NCBI RefSeq assembly: GCF_001571345.1
Contig: NZ_BCTP01000016.1
Location: 1 to 64,000 of the forward strand
Length of the DNA: 64,000 nt
Source of the DNA: Komagataeibacter xylinus NBRC 15237
GTDB lineage: Bacteria > Pseudomonadota > Alphaproteobacteria > Acetobacterales > Acetobacteraceae
Direction: 5' to 3'
A program made the translations under genes and the position numbers. The stretch's first letter is position 1. Every line of letters starts with the position of its first letter. Positions 32,739 to 41,898 of this stretch are shown here, in pieces. The notes beneath the pieces are model-generated. The model was given only the letters and a program-made list of their open reading frames with translations, ran no database searches and had not been told where the DNA came from.

Positions 32739-32816
32739 TGGGAAATATCCCACATCATTGGCACAAGGGGTAGAGGGGATATATCCCATTATATTAAATT
32801 AATGGGAATCATCCCA
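32739..32816. promoter_or_regulatory. three tandem operators for the S24 repressor
   Basis: TGGGAAATATCCCA (32739-32752), GGGGATATATCCCA (32775-32788) and TGGGAATCATCCCA (32803-32816) share the dyad T/G-GGGA-N4-TCCCA. Starts are 36 and 28 bp apart. They lie between the repressor start and a divergent region. This is the classic layout of a phage repressor switch. Confidence 0.85.
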
Positions 32817-33186
32817 CTTTCCGGTATCGCCCACACCCCGTGGCATCGAGTGATCCCGCATTCCTGAATGGCGACGCATCGGTGGGGCCAGCCACAAACC
32901 CCACAAGCGGTACATCCATCACACAAACGGATGCCCTACGGCAGGCTGAATAACACCGTGTCACGATACGTACATCAATATGATGGCAACAGGGGAGTTG
33001 AGAGGCAAGCTGCCATTTGTGTAGCGTGATTTTCCCAATACGGAAATTCCGGTTTCCGTCTTTAAAAAATCTTCACCAAATATGTTCTCATAGTTAGTCG
33101 AGCGGCGGAGCAGACGGGGGAAACTGCCTGCCTGCACATTGTGGCGATAGTATGACTTTATTGCACAAAGTCGTACAGGAATTGCC
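32817..33186. other. region divergent from the repressor; partial repeat
   Basis: About 370 bp with no confident gene. A 54-residue ATG frame (32868-33032) lacks a ribosome site. A partial dispersed repeat (TTTAAAAAATCTTCACCAAA, about 33060-33080) lies here. A cro-like gene would be expected but none is recognisable. Confidence 0.4.
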
Positions 33187-33741
33187 ATGCCCGCTCCGCG
33201 TACTCCCTTTTCACCCGCGCCTGTCCATGCTGCCGCCGTGCTGCGGGCTGAACGCCGTGCCCGGTTGCGCGCGCGTGATATTGCAGCAGGACTGCAACCG
33301 GACATGGGCGCCGATGGCCCCGCGGCCCTGATGCGCCCGGCGGAGCAGGTTCGCGTGCAACATGCGCCCGGCGCCCGCCCGCACACCATGCGTCGCCTGA
33401 CCGATACATGCGAACTTGACCGGCTGTTCTATCGCGCCAATGCGGCCCTGAGTGCCGAGCAGCATGCGGTTGGGCTGCGCTTCAAAGCCTGCTGGCGTCG
33501 CTGCATAAGCACGGGGCGGCTGGTGCAGCGTTACAGCCCGCAAACCGGGCAGGGCGGTGGCACGCTGGAAGAAACCGAAATCAGCGTAAACGCCCGGCAC
33601 GCCATTGACCGTGCGCTGGCCCTGCTCACGCTTGCCCGGGCGCGCGTGGTCTGCGCCGTGTGCGGCCTGGATGAACACCCCGGCACCCGCATCCGTACCC
33701 TGCACAGGGCACTGGACCTGCTGCATGAAAAATGGCGGTGA
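33187..33741 (+). CDS. phage-associated hypothetical, DUF6456-like
   Basis: 184 residues, ATG after AGGAATTGCC. A basic N-terminus (RAERRARLRARDIAAG) is followed by a helical region SAEQHAVGLRFKACWRR and a C-terminal LHRALDLLHEKW. The pattern A-E-Q-x-x-A-G-x-R-F resembles a domain of alphaproteobacterial phage regulators annotated DUF6456. I infer a regulatory role for the prophage but cannot prove it. It is divergent from the repressor across the operator region. Confidence 0.5.
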   Translation: MPAPRTPFSPAPVHAAAVLRAERRARLRARDIAAGLQPDMGADGPAALMRPAEQVRVQHAPGARPHTMRRLTDTCELDRLFYRANAALSAEQHAVGLRFKACWRRCISTGRLVQRYSPQTGQGGGTLEETEISVNARHAIDRALALLTLARARVVCAVCGLDEHPGTRIRTLHRALDLLHEKWR

Positions 33742-33780
33742 TCGTTTAATCCCTACCAAACAGTCTTGCCCCGGAACTGT

Positions 33781-34331
33781 CTATTGAGCGCCCGATCCTG
33801 ACCCGATCGGCTGCCGGTGCAAATCGAGCAGGTCAGGATCAAGGCGGTCAAGTTCCTCCTCGAACTGGCGCCAGCCATGCGTCTCGATATAGGCTTTCTC
33901 GCATTCATAAACCGGGATCAGCCAGATCATGACAATCGGTCCCCCACCATCTGCCGGTTCAAGGCTGGCAAAGCCAGGGGAGCAGAAAACAGGCATGGTG
34001 CAATAAAGACCGGTCAACTGCGTGCCGGGCAGGATGGGGGCCGTGAATTTGATCACATCGCCCGCCTGCAGGGCGTCTTTTGATCGGCCAACAAGTTCGG
34101 ACACGCCTAGCACCATCCGCACGATATCATCCCCGCGAAGATGAGTTCGCAATGCAGGTTGCAGCCATCAGGCATCCGGGCGCTATGTTGCCCCAGCCCG
34201 CAGGTGGCAAAAAAGCGCCCGTTATGCGCGGGCGTGCCATTAAACGCGACAAGCCGCATGGGCCAGCCGGGCGTGCGGTCGCGGCAGTCCTGCGCCACAG
34301 GGCCGAGGTAGCGGGTATAATGATCCAGCAT
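33781..34331 (-). pseudogene. SUFU-domain immunity-type protein, frameshifted
   Basis: N-terminal part starts at ATG 34331 (GAGG 5 nt upstream): HYTRYLGPVAQDCRDRTPGW ... FFATCGLGQHSARMPDGCNL ... CELIFA. Near 34135 the frame changes and continues as DDIVRMVLGVSELV ... VIMIWLIPVYECEKAYIETH ... LDRLDPDLLDLHRQ. The second half has the typical suppressor-of-fused ending P-I-Y-E-x-E-(x)n-G-W. The joint sequence lacks one frame-restoring indel. SUFU-like proteins serve as immunity proteins in bacterial polymorphic toxin systems. Confidence 0.75.
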
Positions 34332-34336
34332 GCGTG

Positions 34337-34751
34337 CCTCAAGGCATCGGCATCACGGATCACCCCTGGCGTGGGCAGGGTGCTCGTGGCTGGCACGAAA
34401 ATAAACATGACCATGCTGCCGTCATATTCAAAATAGAGATCATAATTCCCCGGCGGGACGGGCAATGCAGGCGTGCTGCCATGACTGCCCAGCACCAGTG
34501 TCGCGCCGCTATCAACCTTGAAAGGCACGGCAATGATGGTGCGGGCGCACCGGACTGGGCCGGTAGTTTTTGTTCACCTCCACCACAAAGGCCATCTCGG
34601 CATTCTCGGGCAGGTGGAACGAAACGCTGCCCGGTTGCCAGACAAAGCCCTGTTCACGTTGCGTGGCATTCCAATCATGTGATGGCAGGCCAGAGCGACT
34701 GTCGAACAGGCTGATCTGGTGCCCCGCAATCCTGATACAACCTTCGAACAT
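34337..34751 (-). pseudogene. ComJ-like nuclease-inhibitor/immunity protein, frameshifted
   Basis: First part from ATG 34751: IRIAGHQISLFDSRSGLPSH, then DWNATQREQGFVWQPGSVSF, the ComJ core (Q-G-F-x-W-x-x-G-x-V-S-F). Around 34555 the frame shifts and continues RTIIAVPFKVDSGATLVLGS ... PPGNYDLYFEYDGSMVMFIF, matching the ComJ second half (I-x-V-P-F, G-x-Y-x-L). ComJ inhibits the NucA nuclease in Bacillus. The 3' end is unclear and may run into the SUFU-like gene. Confidence 0.65.
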
Positions 34752-34806
34752 CTGTTGTCTTTCCCCCGGCATGACAGGGGTGTATATGACATGATATATC
34801 TGGCGC

Positions 34807-35880
34807 ATGAAGACCACCGGCCTCTGCCTTGCCCTGCTTTCTGCCGTGCTGTTTGGCGCAAGCACGCCTTTTGCCAAGCTGCTGCTTGGCGACATGTCAG
34901 CCCAGATGGCGGCGGGCCTGCTCTATCTTGGCTCCGGCCTGGGGCTGGCACTGGTGCTGGCCGCGCGCGCTGGCCTGCGGCTCCCCACGCATGATGAAGC
35001 CCCCCTTGCACGCCGCGACCTGCCTTGGCTGCTGGGGGTGATCGCGACCGGGGGCGTAGCTGGCCCGCTGCTGCTCATGCTTGGCCTTGCCCGCACGGAT
35101 GCGGCGAGCGCCTCGCTTCTGCTCAATGTCGAGAGCATTGCAACGCTGCTGATCGCATGGGGGGTGTTTCGTGAAAACGTGGATCGCAGGCTGCTGTTCG
35201 GCGCTGCGTGCATCGTGCTGGGGGCGGGCGTGCTGTCATGGCAGGGCCATGCGGTGCTGGCGCCGGGCGCACTTTACATCGTTGCAGCATGCGTGTGCTG
35301 GGGCATTGATAACAACCTGAGCAATCACCTTTCGGCAGTTGATCCCGTGCGCATCGCCATGCTCAAGGGCGTTGTGGCGGGTAGTGTCAACCTGCTCGCA
35401 GCCCTTGTGTTGCAACACGCGCATCTGCCGGGGCCAGCGCTGGTGGTGGGGGCTGCGGCCGTGGGATTTCTGGGCTACGGGGTGAGCCTCGTGGCCTTCA
35501 TGCTGGGGCTGCGCCATCTGGGGGCGGCGCGGACGGGGGCATATTTTGCGCTGGCACCGTTTGTAGGGGCAGTGGTGTCACTCGCGCTGTTCCCGGCGCA
35601 GGGCGTGGCGCGGCTGCTTGTGGCGGCGGTGCTCATGGGCATCGGGCTGTGGCTGCACCTGACCGAACGCCATGACCACCCGCATGTGCATGAGCAAATG
35701 GCCCATACCCATCGCCACGTGCATGATGCGCACCACCAGCACGACCACGGCCCAGATGACCCGCCGGGCGAGCCGCACACCCATTACCACGTGCATACGC
35801 GGCTGGAGCACAGTCACGCCCATTATCCCGACCTGCATCATCGCCACGACCATGAGGACGGGCACAGCCACGCTGCCTGA
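34807..35880 (+). CDS. EamA/DMT-family transporter with His-rich C-terminal tail
   Basis: 357 residues. About ten membrane helices (~5-285) form two EamA repeats: ALLSAVLFGASTPFAKLLLG and the second-half ALYIVAACVCWGIDNNLSNHLS. After the last helix a cytosolic tail of about 70 residues has over 25 histidines in H-x-H patterns (e.g. THRHVHDAHHQHDHG, HYHVHTRLEHSHAH). The tail suggests binding of Zn, Ni, Co or Cu and a metal or metal-complex export role. Divergent from the ComJ-like remnant. Confidence 0.85.
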   Translation: MKTTGLCLALLSAVLFGASTPFAKLLLGDMSAQMAAGLLYLGSGLGLALVLAARAGLRLPTHDEAPLARRDLPWLLGVIATGGVAGPLLLMLGLARTDAASASLLLNVESIATLLIAWGVFRENVDRRLLFGAACIVLGAGVLSWQGHAVLAPGALYIVAACVCWGIDNNLSNHLSAVDPVRIAMLKGVVAGSVNLLAALVLQHAHLPGPALVVGAAAVGFLGYGVSLVAFMLGLRHLGAARTGAYFALAPFVGAVVSLALFPAQGVARLLVAAVLMGIGLWLHLTERHDHPHVHEQMAHTHRHVHDAHHQHDHGPDDPPGEPHTHYHVHTRLEHSHAHYPDLHHRHDHEDGHSHAA

Positions 35881-35905
35881 CAGAAAGTAGAGAAGAAGAT
35901 CCGTC

Positions 35906-36391
35906 TTGACCCAGCCTGATGCGTTACGCAGGCAGCCCGCCATCAGGATTGATGTCTACGCCACCCTGCGCGACCTGGCGAGAGATGCCAGCGTCCTGAC
36001 ACCACAGGAAAAAACATTTATCGATGCCCCGGCGCAGGGCATGGCCGAGCGGTTGTCATGGCGCGTGGAAGCGGCGCGAACGCTGGCCTGGGCGCTTTCG
36101 CCATCATCCGTATCACTCGGGCCGGCCGAAGGCGCGCTGGATGTGGATAATCTCGTGCATGTGCGCAAGGCCATCGGGGCAGGGGAAAGGCTTTCGCTAC
36201 GCCCGGCAGGCGAGATCCTTGACCTGCTCGACATGACATGGTGGCAGCACTGGACCACCCGGCAGGCGGGCGGGGCTGCCTGCGGCTTCAGCCCCGATAT
36301 CGTGATGGAGCGGCACGCGGCACTGAACTGGCTGACCGGCTTTGATAACATGCCCGACACGGCATGGGATGAGATCGATACGCCGACCTGA
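35906..36391 (+). CDS. DUF4272 domain protein (immunity type)
   Basis: 161 residues, apparent TTG start 25 nt after the transporter stop. DUF4272 landmarks: AERLSWRVEAARTLAWALSP (E-R-x-x-W-R-x-E-A) near 48-67 and the C-terminal VMERHAALNWLTGFDNMPDT followed by AWDEIDT. DUF4272 proteins occur near polymorphic toxin loci and among tandem orphan immunity genes. No signal or membrane helix. The start codon is uncertain. Confidence 0.78.
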   Translation: MTQPDALRRQPAIRIDVYATLRDLARDASVLTPQEKTFIDAPAQGMAERLSWRVEAARTLAWALSPSSVSLGPAEGALDVDNLVHVRKAIGAGERLSLRPAGEILDLLDMTWWQHWTTRQAGGAACGFSPDIVMERHAALNWLTGFDNMPDTAWDEIDTPT

Positions 36392-36481
36392 AAAGACCAT
36401 GCCCATGCATGGAAGCCGGATTGACAGCTTTCGCATGCCAAACGTAGCCTGAACGCCGCTACAGCCAGCAAGGACGGCGCA

Positions 36482-37573
36482 ATGGATCAGTATGACGTTG
36501 AGGATGACGCAGATCGGCCCTACTGGCTCAGCATGCCGCCACAGGACTTCACCGCGCTTGTCGACTTCATCATGCCGGAAATAGAAGCCAGGCTGGGGCG
36601 CGATGGCGTTTTTGCCCCCCTGGGCGCGCTGATGGCGCGCGAACCCTATCGCGGCGCCATTGAACTGTTCGATGAGCCAATGCCGGACAAAAAGGACGGC
36701 AACACCCAGCTTGACCATCTCAAGCAGGCCCTGCGTACCAGGGTGGCCTGTAGCCACCAGCGCGCGGCGGTAGTGGCGGCCAACTGCACCGTGCTGCTGC
36801 CCGGTAGTGGCAAGCAGGCCGAGGCTGCCGTGCTCATGTGCACGCATCGCGATGGCACGGCGGCGAATTACGTCTATCCCTACACCATAACCAACGGCAG
36901 GGTCACATTCGCGCCGCTTGAAATGACGGAAGGCACGCAGGACATTTTTCCGCCCATCCGCCTGCGCCCATGGATACGCGAAAGCTGCCCGCCGCGCCCG
37001 GTTGGCTACCAGGTGGGCCTGTTCCTGTTCCACGGTATCGACCGCGAGACCGTGCTGCAGCGTATGCACCTTGCTGATACCGGCAGGCCAGAGGCAGGCT
37101 GTCCGGCACCTGCCGCCATTGCCAGTCTGGCTGATGGATGGACGGTGGTATGGTTCAATGATTTTGCCACCTTCCTTCATCATGCCACGCATATGCAGAC
37201 CTATGCGGCGGGGTGCACGGTGCTTTCCCTATCCGTCGATGAACCGGACTACGCGACGGAAGCCACTGGCTATGCCAACGAATCACAGCAATGGGCTGTG
37301 CGCCATGTTGGTACATCGCGCGCCTGCGCCCTGCCAGGCGGCCCGCATGACCTGCACGTAACCGGCACGCCGCCCGCACAACTGGCCGACATTGTCACGA
37401 CCATGCAGAAGGAGGAGGCGGATAGCGGCTACCTGCCGGATATGATCGATTTCTACTTCGATATACCGGTGGAACTCATTTATGCGCTTGCCGGGTTTCG
37501 GTACTGCCAGCGGGAGTATGATGGCGGGCGCGTGATTTTTAACACGCTCCTTCCGACTTTACCGGAAGGTTGA
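36482..37573 (+). CDS. hypothetical protein, 363 aa, possible immunity gene
   Basis: ATG 36482 with AAGGA upstream. Soluble, mixed alpha/beta, no signal peptide. It has no family I recognise. Segments such as TMQKEEADSGYLPDMIDFYF and DIPVELIYALAGFRYCQREY are distinctive. Position after DUF4272 and close to SUKH/SUFU/ComJ genes suggests part of an immunity-gene island; this is inferred from context only. Confidence 0.6.
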   Translation: MDQYDVEDDADRPYWLSMPPQDFTALVDFIMPEIEARLGRDGVFAPLGALMAREPYRGAIELFDEPMPDKKDGNTQLDHLKQALRTRVACSHQRAAVVAANCTVLLPGSGKQAEAAVLMCTHRDGTAANYVYPYTITNGRVTFAPLEMTEGTQDIFPPIRLRPWIRESCPPRPVGYQVGLFLFHGIDRETVLQRMHLADTGRPEAGCPAPAAIASLADGWTVVWFNDFATFLHHATHMQTYAAGCTVLSLSVDEPDYATEATGYANESQQWAVRHVGTSRACALPGGPHDLHVTGTPPAQLADIVTTMQKEEADSGYLPDMIDFYFDIPVELIYALAGFRYCQREYDGGRVIFNTLLPTLPEG

Positions 37574-37964
37574 CCCCTGCATCCGTTTACGGTGTGTGAG
37601 AGAATCTATGCTTGTGGGAAAGTGGTTGCATTGTTCAGGTGCGAGCCTGCCTGCTTTACGTCACCTTATGTCGGTTTGAACCGCACAGGAAAATTGTTGC
37701 CTGCACGGTTTTTGGATACAAGAAACATATCCTGATAGTTCTGTATCCACCCCGCTTGCATGATACCAGTCCGGTCACGATAGAAATACATTAGCAGGAA
37801 CCATCCAGCGTAGTATAATACATGCTATCTGCTATGGTAGGTATTTCCTAAAACTGTATTTGCTGCCTGCGCGGTTTTTCAGCATAAAGAGCCTATCATG
37901 ACAGACCCACGCCCGGCACCGCTACCGCGGTTTCCGGGCGTCATGCCTTTTATGGAGAAACAGC
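37574..37964. other. gap at the left edge of the prophage
   Basis: About 390 bp of lower GC. I see no integrase, tRNA or direct repeat that would mark an attachment site. A CCCGG..CCGGG hairpin (about 37911-37938) precedes the first phage gene. Confidence 0.4.
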
Positions 37965-38363
37965 ATGCCCGAACTGGCCGCCACGGGCACGCGGCGCAGC
38001 GCCTATAGCCGCAGGCTGGCCGACGAGATCTGCCTGCGCCTGGCTGATGGGCAGAGCCTGCGCGCCATCTGTGCTGATCCGGCGCTGCCACACCGCGCCA
38101 CCATATTGCGCTGGCTGCGCGATAACCCGGCTTTTCGTGCGCTCTATGATACCGCACGCGAAGCCGCGGCCGACACGCTGGCCGAAGAGATCATAGCCAT
38201 TGCCGACCGCGCCACGGGCCGCGAGGATGTACCAGCCATAAAACTGCGCATGGAGGCCCGCATGTGGGTTGCAACGCGCCTGCGTCCACCAGCTTCCGCC
38301 ACGCGGGGCGAGGGGGCAGGCAGCATTTCCATTACCATCACCACTGATGACGCAGCCCTTTAG
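37965..38363 (+). CDS. phage terminase small subunit
   Basis: 132 residues, GGAG upstream of ATG. N-terminal HTH (YSRRLADEICLRLADGQSLR and ATILRWLRDNPAFRALYD) as in small terminases that bind packaging DNA, then a helical ADTLAEEIIAIADRA. It overlaps the large terminase start. Role: recognises phage DNA and recruits the large subunit. Confidence 0.85.
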   Translation: MPELAATGTRRSAYSRRLADEICLRLADGQSLRAICADPALPHRATILRWLRDNPAFRALYDTAREAAADTLAEEIIAIADRATGREDVPAIKLRMEARMWVATRLRPPASATRGEGAGSISITITTDDAAL

Positions 38364-39663
38364 CCTCACGCCCGACCAGCATGCCGCCAACCGGCTACTG
38401 GGGGGTGCGGCCACCCACATCCTGCTGCGGGGCGGGGCGCGTTCGGGCAAGACATTCGTGCTGGTACGCGCGCTGGTTATTCGGGCACTCCGGGCGACGG
38501 GCACGCGGCATGGCATATTTCGCCACAGGTTCAACGCTTTGCGGGCCACCATTGTGGTCGACACGTTTCCCACCGTCATGCGCCGGTGCTTTCCCTCCGT
38601 GCCGTGGCAACTTTCGCGCACCGACTGGAGCGTGACACTGCCCAATGGCTCCCTCATCATGTTTGGCGGGCTGGATGACGAGGAACGGACTGAAAAGATA
38701 CTGGGGCTGGAATTCGCCACCGTCTACCTTAACGAAGCAAGCCAGGTCGCTTATGGCGCGCGCAACATGCTGCTCACAAGGCTGGCGCAGAAATCGCCCC
38801 TGGCGCTGAAGGAATATATCGATGCCAACCCCCCAACCACCGCGCACTGACTTTACCGCGTGTTTGAATCCGGTATCGAGCCTTCATCGGGCCAGCCTTT
38901 GCCAGACCCCGCGTGCTACGCCACCATGCAGCTCAACCCGGAGGGCAACCGGGCCAATCTCTCGGCGGAATATCTAGCCCAGCTCGCGGCCCTGCCGGAG
39001 CGTGAACGCAGGCGCTTCGTGCAGGGAGAATACCAGCAGGCTGTCGATGGCGCTTTGTGGCACCTGGAGGATTTTCGCCGCGCCGCTGCAATAACACCCG
39101 CAACCCGCCGCCATGTGGGCACGCAGATGCGGCGCATCGTGGTGGCGGTTGACCCGTCAGGCTGCGCCGGGCCGGAAGATACCCGCTCCGATGAAATCGG
39201 CATCATCGTGTGCGGGGTGGATGGCGCAGGGTGTGGCCATGTACTGGCCGACCTGTCGCGGCGCGATACGCCTGCGGGCTGGGCGCGAACCGCGCTGCAG
39301 GCCCAGTCGGACTGGGCTGCCGAGCGCATCGTGGCCGAACACAATTTTGGTGGCGCCCTGGTTGAGGCCACGCTGCGCGGGCTGAACCCGAATGCCGCCC
39401 TGCGCATGGTCACCGCCAGCCGGGGCAAGGCGGCACGGGCCGAGCCGGTGGCGGCGTTATATGAACAGGGCCGCGTGACCCATCATGGCATCTACCCGGA
39501 ACTTGAGGAACAGCTCTGTCAGTTTTCAGCAGGTGGCTATCACGGCCCGCATTCACCAGACCGGGCGGATGCACTGGTCTGGGCGCTGACCGACCTCATG
39601 CTGTCCGCGCCGCCCGCCGCTCCCGCGCGCTGGGCGCCCACGCGTTTCAACATCGGTCGTTAA
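38347..39663 (+). pseudogene. phage terminase large subunit, interrupted by in-frame TGA
   Basis: 438 codons including the stop. N-terminal ATPase: Walker A LRGGARSGKTFVLVRALVIR (~27-46), Walker B-like EFATVYLNEASQVAYGA (~122). At 38848-38850, codon TGA replaces a residue where the family has Trp (NPPTTAH-stop-LYRVFE; the usual form is H-W-x-Y-x-x-F). The same frame continues to 39663 with the nuclease domain: VVAVDPSGCAG, RIVAEHNFGGALVEATLRG and HSPDRADALVWALTDLM. The TGA is followed by C, a leaky context. It is a nonsense mutation, readthrough, or a sequencing error. Confidence 0.88.
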
Positions 39664-39753
39664 CATCATACATTCCTGAATACTTTCTGGAATAGTCTTT
39701 ATACCTTTTGGCAATCCACTCTTTACTTCCTGAATAATGTTTCTGCTCCGCTC

Positions 39754-41217
39754 ATGGGCAGACATGACAGTGCAGGTTCACCCTATGCCGGAGATAACCC
39801 GCTCATGGACTGGCAGGAACTCAAGCGAACATACCCCCGTGACCCGGACCTGCCCGCGCGGGCCCATGCCCTTGCAGCCCTCGCGCGCGTGCTCGAGGGC
39901 ACGCAGTATGATGCCATACCCAACCCCTTTGGCACCGAATATAACGGGGCAGGGGAATACATACCGCTTGGCCAGCGCCGCCCGTCGGTGCGCACCAATA
40001 TGTGCCGCGCGGTGGTGGATGATGCGGTCTCGCTCCTGTTTGGCGCCAGCCACTGGCCCGCCACGGTTGCCACCGATCCCGCGCTGCCCGGTATTCTGGC
40101 GCAATTCGGGGCCGAAACCGCGTTGCCAGCCCTCATGCTCGATGCCGCCACGCGTGGGGCCACCGGATCGGTTGCCGTGCTGCTTGAGGCCGTGGCCCGC
40201 CGCCTGCGCGTGCAGGTGCATGATACCCGTTACCTCACCCCTCAATGGGATGGCGCGGGCGCGCTTGCCACGGTAACCGAGTGCTTCAAGGTGACGGGGG
40301 CTATGCTGGCAACCCAAGGCTGGCCCATCGCCGCAGATGATGCCACCACCATTTTCTGGTGGCTGCGCGTGTGGGACCGGGCGGACTGCCACGTTTATGT
40401 GCCCCAGCGCGTGGATGCCGGCCTGCCCACCCGCCTTGATGGCACGCGCAGCACGCATCACGGCCTTGGCTTCGTGCCGTGGGTGTGGATGGCCAATCTG
40501 GCCGCACCGGGCACGGTGGATGGCCCCTGCACCTTTGCCCCGGCCATCGATACGGTCATCGAGTGCGATTACCTGCTCTCGCAATCCGGGCGGGGGCTTA
40601 AATACAGTGCGGACCCAAGGCTTGTCATCCGCGCGGGGCCAGACCCTTATGCCGATGGCACGCCCGCCAGTACAGGCGGCGCATCAGCCGCCCTGACCCT
40701 GCCGCTTGATGGCGATGCCAAGCTGCTCGAAATCAACGGTGATGCCGCAGGGGCCATGCGCGACCATTACCGTGAACTGCGTGCCAGCGTGATGGAGCAG
40801 ATCCATGGCAACCGCGCGCAGGCCGATCGCCTTGCCGCCCCCACATCGGGCCGGGCGATGGAAATGCTCTATCAGCCCCTTTTGTGGCTTGTGGACCGCA
40901 TGCGTCTTTCATACGGCGAATACGGGTTGCTGGCGCTGTACCGCATGGTGTGTGCGTTTTCGCATGTGTTGGAAGGCGGCGTGCATATTGGCGGGCAGGA
41001 TTATGCCCGGCTCGATGCAACGGGGCTTGCACTGCAATGGCCGCCCTATTTTGCCGATACGGAAGCCGAGCTGGCGCAACTGGCCCAGGGACTTGGCGCT
41101 GCGGTGCAGGGGGGCTTCCTGTCGCGGCAGACGGCCTGCGTGCTCTTTGCCACCCGGGCGGGTGGTCCGGCCCCGCATGCCGAATGGGCGCGGCTGAACA
41201 CAGCCGACCCGACCTGA
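39754..41217 (+). CDS. phage portal protein
   Basis: 487 residues. Portal-type: N-terminal VLEGTQYDAIPNPFGTEYNG, NMCRAVVDDAVSLLFG near 85-100, and C-terminal LRASVMEQIHGNRAQADRL followed by TSGRAMEMLYQPLLWLVDRM, the tunnel-loop and crown-like helices. It forms the dodecameric ring at the head vertex through which DNA passes. Located between terminase and scaffold as expected. Confidence 0.82.
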   Translation: MGRHDSAGSPYAGDNPLMDWQELKRTYPRDPDLPARAHALAALARVLEGTQYDAIPNPFGTEYNGAGEYIPLGQRRPSVRTNMCRAVVDDAVSLLFGASHWPATVATDPALPGILAQFGAETALPALMLDAATRGATGSVAVLLEAVARRLRVQVHDTRYLTPQWDGAGALATVTECFKVTGAMLATQGWPIAADDATTIFWWLRVWDRADCHVYVPQRVDAGLPTRLDGTRSTHHGLGFVPWVWMANLAAPGTVDGPCTFAPAIDTVIECDYLLSQSGRGLKYSADPRLVIRAGPDPYADGTPASTGGASAALTLPLDGDAKLLEINGDAAGAMRDHYRELRASVMEQIHGNRAQADRLAAPTSGRAMEMLYQPLLWLVDRMRLSYGEYGLLALYRMVCAFSHVLEGGVHIGGQDYARLDATGLALQWPPYFADTEAELAQLAQGLGAAVQGGFLSRQTACVLFATRAGGPAPHAEWARLNTADPT

Positions 41218-41240
41218 TTTTTTTTCGTTGATGGAGAGAT

Positions 41241-41744
41241 ATGATGACCCGTGCAAGCGTGCCCCAGACCCCCGACCCTGAAACCCTGCACCGCGAGATG
41301 GAAACCCTGCGCGCCGAGCGTGACGCGGCGGTGAATGCCCGCACGACGCTGGAGGGCGACCTTGCCCGCGCTACCGAGCAGGTCAGCACGGCCCGCGCCC
41401 GCGCGGACCGCGCCATCATCCGCGCCGAGGCCCGTGCCCTTGCCGCCCGCATGGGGGCGGTGGAACCTGCCGATGTGGTCCGCCTTGTTGACCTGAGCGC
41501 TGTAACGCTCGGCGAAGATGGCGCCCCCCAGGGACTGGACACGATCATGACCGCCGCGCGTGAAAGCCGGGCTTACCTGTTCGCATCGCCGCAGGCGGCA
41601 TCGGGCGCTGCGCGCGGCACCACTGCCGCAGGCCTCGCACCCCGCGCGGGCGATCCGGCCCCGTTCGATGCCCGCACGGCGGGAACGCGCGATGTAAAGG
41701 CCGCAGCCATGGCGGCGGGACTGCGCTGGCCGGTGGCGAATTAG
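41241..41744 (+). CDS. phage scaffold-like (GP20 minor structural) protein
   Basis: 167 residues. A coiled coil covers ~12-75 (EMETLRAERDAAVNARTTLE, rich in Glu/Arg/Ala), followed by EPADVVRLVDLSAVTLGEDG and SRAYLFASPQA, as in GP20/scaffold proteins. The C-terminus has ATTAAGL and KAAAMAAGLRWPVAN. Scaffolds guide capsid assembly and are then removed. Sits just before the capsid gene across an AT-rich insert. Confidence 0.75.
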   Translation: MMTRASVPQTPDPETLHREMETLRAERDAAVNARTTLEGDLARATEQVSTARARADRAIIRAEARALAARMGAVEPADVVRLVDLSAVTLGEDGAPQGLDTIMTAARESRAYLFASPQAASGAARGTTAAGLAPRAGDPAPFDARTAGTRDVKAAAMAAGLRWPVAN

Positions 41745-41898
41745 GGCATGAGCCGACAGGCTGCAAAAGAGTTTATGGCCTGGAGGTGAAAATAGAGTTT
41801 AAGATGAATGCAGGATCTTTGCATTAAGATTGTATTTTATCACATTAAATATTAAAAAATAAATACATAAAATAATATGCAAATTTTAGGGGACAAAA

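Noticed and set aside
36197-37192. 331-codon open frame on the minus strand
   Set aside because: Antisense to the 363-aa gene, which has better start, ribosome site and composition.
37574-37964. Attachment site or tRNA at the prophage left end
   Set aside because: I looked for a tRNA-like T-loop and a direct repeat shared with 59.6 kb and saw none; cannot be excluded without wider sequence.
38840-38860. Two separate terminase genes
   Set aside because: Both parts are in one frame and only one TGA divides them, at a position where the family has Trp; one interrupted gene is simpler.
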